Of a DNA stretch of 64,000 nt, positions 61,080-64,000 are shown in pieces. The notes beneath the pieces are model-generated. The model did not search any database and was not told the DNA's origin. It was given only the letters and a program-made list of their open reading frames with translations. The translations under genes were made by a program, and so were the position numbers. Each line of letters begins with the position of its first letter. Position 1 is the first letter of the stretch. Origin of the DNA: Leeuwenhoekiella blandensis MED217 (lineage in GTDB: Bacteria; Bacteroidota; Bacteroidia; Flavobacteriales; Flavobacteriaceae); assembly GCF_000152985.1 (NCBI RefSeq), contig NZ_CH672395.1, forward strand, positions 475,849 to 539,848. The letters are read 5' to 3'.

Positions 61080-62429
61080 ATGGGGCAATCAGTTCGAAAT
61101 CAATCCACTATTGGGTATATCAGGGAAACGGCAACAAAGTTCCTCGACAGGGAAACAGCTGGGGGGATTTTTTTAATAATTGCTACTATAGTTGCCCTTC
61201 TTTTAGCTAATTCACAGTGGGCAGGTGCCTATCATCATTTTCTTGGTGATGAATTGCTTTTTGAATTTTCCGAGCATCTTAGTTTTGGGCTAATAATTGA
61301 AGAATGGATCAATGATGGCCTAATGGCAATTTTCTTTTTGGTTGCCGGCCTTGAATTGAAGAGGGAGGTTATGGTGGGGGAATTATCTTCAATTAAAAAA
61401 GCCTCAGCCCCCTTGTTGGCAGCTTTAGGTGGTATGGCAGTTCCGGCCCTCATTTTTATTAGCCTAAATTTAGGCACTGAAAATATAAAGGGTTGGGGCA
61501 TCCCTATGGCTACCGATATCGCATATTCACTAGGGATAATTGGCCTACTGGGGAAAAATGTCCCCAGGCAGTTAAAAACATTTTTAATAGCCCTCGCTAT
61601 TGCTGACGATATAGGTGCCATATTGGTGATAGCATTGTTTTATAGCAACGAGTTGAGCTGGATATACCTTGGATCGGGCATGGGGGCATTTGGGTTATTA
61701 TTATTAATGAATTGGACTGGGGTCAAAAATTTGATTTGGTATATTATTATAGGTATCATCTTATGGTATTGCTTCCTTAATTCAGGTATCCATCCAACAA
61801 TTGCGGGAGTACTTTTTGCCATTACCATCCCAATAGTGCCCAAATTAGACAGTAAAAAATTCAAAGAAAGGACTGCCACAAACGTTACTGATCTTGAGAA
61901 AGCAGAGTTAGAAAAATTAAATCCTCTTCAGGATATAAAACAACGAAAAATTTTAAAAGCCATTAAAACAGATACTGAGAATTCAAGGCCTCCTTTGCTC
62001 AAACTGGAAAATTCCCTTGTTGATTTTAATGCTTTCTTTATCATTCCTGTTTTTGCAGTCGCGAATGCGGGAGTAAAGCTCGATGTAAATTTAATTGAGG
62101 TTGTTTCCGGTTCTTTAGGGTTGGGGATCCTTTTGGGATTAGCAATTGGTAAAGTAACAGGGATTGGTATTTTTACATTGATTGGGCAAAAACTTGGAGT
62201 TTCCGAATTACATATTACACTAAACTGGAAACATATAATTGGAATTGGTATGATTGCGGGAATTGGCTTTACCATGTCCCTTTTTATTACCAATCTCGCA
62301 TTTAATGATCAGGAATTGATTAAAATTTCGAAAATAAGCATTTTGATAGCTTCATTACTTGCAGCTATTGGCGGTGCGGTAATTCTCTTATTAACTTCCA
62401 ATAAAGGAAAGAAAAATATAGTTAAGTGA
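61080..62429 (+). CDS. nhaA: Na+/H+ antiporter NhaA
   Basis: The 449-residue protein has the NhaA signatures: FFLVAGLELKREVMVGELSS, GWGIPMATDIAYSLGIIGLLG and ALAIADDIGAILVIALFY with the transport aspartates D176 and D177. A charged insertion (about 258-305) lies between TM helices. It exchanges sodium for protons at the inner membrane. The next gene starts 1 nt after its stop. Confidence 0.95.
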   Translation: MGQSVRNQSTIGYIRETATKFLDRETAGGIFLIIATIVALLLANSQWAGAYHHFLGDELLFEFSEHLSFGLIIEEWINDGLMAIFFLVAGLELKREVMVGELSSIKKASAPLLAALGGMAVPALIFISLNLGTENIKGWGIPMATDIAYSLGIIGLLGKNVPRQLKTFLIALAIADDIGAILVIALFYSNELSWIYLGSGMGAFGLLLLMNWTGVKNLIWYIIIGIILWYCFLNSGIHPTIAGVLFAITIPIVPKLDSKKFKERTATNVTDLEKAELEKLNPLQDIKQRKILKAIKTDTENSRPPLLKLENSLVDFNAFFIIPVFAVANAGVKLDVNLIEVVSGSLGLGILLGLAIGKVTGIGIFTLIGQKLGVSELHITLNWKHIIGIGMIAGIGFTMSLFITNLAFNDQELIKISKISILIASLLAAIGGAVILLLTSNKGKKNIVK

Positions 62430-62430
62430 T

Positions 62431-63231
62431 ATGGGAGAAATGAACAAAAGTACTTTTATAGTAAGTCAAATGGACTGTCCTTCAGAAGAACAGATGATCC
62501 GGATGAAGTTGGAGGCTTATACACAAGTGAAATATTTGGATTTTGATATTCCCAACAGGAAATTGGAAGTATATCATGTGAATGGAATCGAAGATATACA
62601 AACATCAATAGCCAGTTTAAACCTTGGGGATTCCTTCCAAGGGACCGAAGAAGCCGATCCTCCCGTAATAGAAGACCAATCCAAACAGAAAACAATCCTT
62701 TGGTGGGTCTTTGGGATAAATTTCGGCTTTTTCATTATCGAAATGACCATGGGGTGGATCTCTTCTTCTATGGGCCTTATTGCAGATTCGTTGGATATGC
62801 TGGCAGATTCGATAGTATATGCGCTAAGTTTATTTGCAGTAGGTGGTGCCATTTCCAGAAAAAAGAAGGTGGCAAAATTCAGCGGGTATTTTCAGATGGC
62901 ATTGGCAACACTTGGTTTTGCAGAGGTATTAAGAAGGTTTTTTACCAGTAGTGAAACACCAATGTTCCAGTGGATGATTGTAGTTTCCATTTTAGCCCTA
63001 CTGGGGAACCTTATTTCGCTTTGGTTGATAAACAAGGCTAAAAGTAAGGAGGCCCATATGCAGGCAAGTGCCATTTTTACATCCAATGATATTATTGTTA
63101 ATGGTGGTGTTATAGTAGCTGGGGTGCTGGTTTATTTTCTGAATAGTAAATGGCCCGATTTAGTGATTGGCGGCATCGTCTTCACGTTTGTAATGCGGGG
63201 CGCCATAAGAATTTTAAAATTATCTAAATAA
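62431..63231 (+). CDS. CDF-like cation transporter
   Basis: The 266-residue protein has an N-terminal HMA-like part (about 7-70, MDCPSEEQMIRMKLE) and a membrane domain with five or six helices. GLIADSLDMLADSIVYALSLFAVG matches the CDF metal-site helix with its Asp residues. Likely export of divalent cations such as zinc. Start may be ATG 62431 or 62440. Confidence 0.8.
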   Translation: MGEMNKSTFIVSQMDCPSEEQMIRMKLEAYTQVKYLDFDIPNRKLEVYHVNGIEDIQTSIASLNLGDSFQGTEEADPPVIEDQSKQKTILWWVFGINFGFFIIEMTMGWISSSMGLIADSLDMLADSIVYALSLFAVGGAISRKKKVAKFSGYFQMALATLGFAEVLRRFFTSSETPMFQWMIVVSILALLGNLISLWLINKAKSKEAHMQASAIFTSNDIIVNGGVIVAGVLVYFLNSKWPDLVIGGIVFTFVMRGAIRILKLSK

Positions 63232-63275
63232 TGCAAATATATGTTGCACAAGACGTTGGGAAACAATAGGAAATT

Positions 63276-63956
63276 ATGAATAAAAGTAGTGTAGCATTAT
63301 TGATTTTACTGTTGTTGGCAATAGACCAGACCATAAAGATTTATGTGAAGACCCATTTTTATTATGGCGAGGAGTACTACGTATTTGGCCTGGATTGGTT
63401 TCGCTTGCATTTTTTGGAAAATCCCGGAATGGCCTGGGGCTTTAAGTTTGGGGAGGGATATCTGGCCAAGCTTGTTTTGATCCTATTTCGGCTGGCCGCC
63501 ATTGTTTGGGGGACTTTTTATATCAAAAAGATGATACGTGAAGGATATGCAAAGGTTTTTGTAATCTGTGCAGCATTTATATACGCAGGTGCATTGGGTA
63601 ATTTGATTGACGGTGCATTTTACGGACTGATCTTTGAAAAAAGTGATCCGGCAGTACAAAACGTTGCAGAAATATTCCCGTCAGGGGGTGGATATGCTGG
63701 ATTTTTAAATGGCAATGTCGTGGATATGTGGTTCCTTCCCATTATTGATACAAGGCTTCCGGAATGGCTGCCATTTTGGGGAGGTAATCAATTTACTTTT
63801 TTTGACCCTGTATTTAATACCGCAGATGTCTGGATTAGCACGGGAGTGATTTTACTCCTGATCTTTCAAAGCCAACAAAAAAAAGACCAGAAAATATCGG
63901 AAAATAAAAAGTTGAAATATACTGAGGGTAACAGAAAAATTATAAACAACGATTAG
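63276..63956 (+). CDS. lspA: Lipoprotein signal peptidase (LspA-like)
   Basis: The 226-residue protein has four TM helices and LspA landmarks: LFLENPGMAWG-type loop, GNLIDGAFYG (catalytic Asp; usual GNxxDR is changed to DG) and FNTADVWIS with the second Asp. Signal peptidase II removes lipoprotein signals at the inner membrane. In the island it may process the adaptor lipoprotein. LspA-type genes also occur in lead-resistance operons (PbrC). Confidence 0.85.
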   Translation: MNKSSVALLILLLLAIDQTIKIYVKTHFYYGEEYYVFGLDWFRLHFLENPGMAWGFKFGEGYLAKLVLILFRLAAIVWGTFYIKKMIREGYAKVFVICAAFIYAGALGNLIDGAFYGLIFEKSDPAVQNVAEIFPSGGGYAGFLNGNVVDMWFLPIIDTRLPEWLPFWGGNQFTFFDPVFNTADVWISTGVILLLIFQSQQKKDQKISENKKLKYTEGNRKIINND

Positions 63957-63958
63957 TT

Positions 63959-64000
63959 ATGAACGTTTGGCTTTGGGTAGTAGTATTGGGATTGGCAGCT
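63959..64000 (+). CDS. Start of an unidentified membrane protein, cut by window end
   Basis: An ATG 2 nt after the LspA stop opens a frame of 14 codons (MNVWLWVVVLGLAA) that continues beyond the window. The hydrophobic start suggests a membrane protein of the same operon. No family can be assigned. Confidence 0.5.
   Translation, partial: MNVWLWVVVLGLAA

Larger units (their letters stand above)
42784..64000 (+). mobile_element. Accessory island (probable integrated element), left part
   Basis: From the tRNA-Leu on, the gene content changes to a ParB-like gene, a DUF932-type gene and about 18 metal- and ion-handling genes, nearly all on one strand. Start at a tRNA-Leu, plasmid-type genes and metal cargo are typical of integrative elements in Bacteroidota. 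No integrase, relaxase or Tra genes are seen, and the right end lies beyond the window. The stretch 42813-43025 contains no gene; it holds a GGTACAACAT double repeat. Confidence 0.5.

Noticed and set aside
1-64000. CRISPR arrays, rRNA genes and insertion sequences
   Set aside because: No regular short repeats with spacers, no rRNA sequence and no transposase were seen in the window.

Overview
The window comes from a member of the Bacteroidota, most likely the marine Flavobacteriaceae. The evidence is low to moderate GC, several TAnnTTTG-type -7 promoter elements, weak or absent Shine-Dalgarno sequences, and many genes typical of the family (two-gene MetH, DUF4230, DUF4260, DUF4407, DUF6660, M56/BlaI pairs, fused RND-outer-membrane efflux proteins). 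I cannot name a genus from sequence alone.

Bases 1 to about 42,800 read as ordinary chromosome. In order: the end of a ferredoxin/thioredoxin-type flavin reductase; a response regulator with a kinase-like protein that lacks an ATPase domain, plus an AhpD-like protein; a SAM-I riboswitch controlling a two-gene MetH and metF; two PagL-like lipid A deacylase paralogues around a GT39 glycosyltransferase and a GIN-domain lipoprotein; a GT2, ruvC, hemW, cyclase, DUF4260/DUF4230/GNAT and TPR series; a membrane MutS-like ATPase and a YdjM-like protein; a cupin, an SDR with a lost active site, and a previously uncalled 55-residue membrane protein. From 23.4 to 33.7 kb an AraC regulator and seven genes look like a pathway for trans-4-hydroxyproline and collagen-type peptides: deaminase (DapA family), ketoglutarate-semialdehyde dehydrogenase, DUF885 peptidase, 2-epimerase, DPP-IV-like peptidase and DadA-like oxidase. 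Then come DUF4407, an M56 protein with tandem ExbD-like repeats and its BlaI repressor with two visible operators, a DoxX-like protein, PhnA, DUF1206 and an M20 dipeptidase.

At 42.6-42.8 kb a 5' half tRNA-Leu relic and an intact tRNA-Leu(UAG) mark the edge of an accessory island that runs out of the window at 64,000. The island opens with a ParB-like gene and a DUF932-type gene, each preceded by the same 141-bp leader. It continues with a metal-resistance block: DUF6660 protein, CusA/CzcA-outer membrane fusion, periplasmic adaptor, PII-like protein, two Fur paralogues, STAS-like, SHOCT and AlbA_2 membrane proteins, a zinc-ribbon protein, bestrophin, MgtC-like protein, a P1B-4-type ATPase, a lipoamide dehydrogenase, NhaA, a CDF-like transporter and an LspA. 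Nearly all island genes are on the plus strand with short gaps. No integrase, relaxase or conjugation gene is inside the window, so the type of element is inferred.

No rRNA, CRISPR array or insertion sequence was seen. Functions rest on motif reading by eye. No database search or folding program was run.
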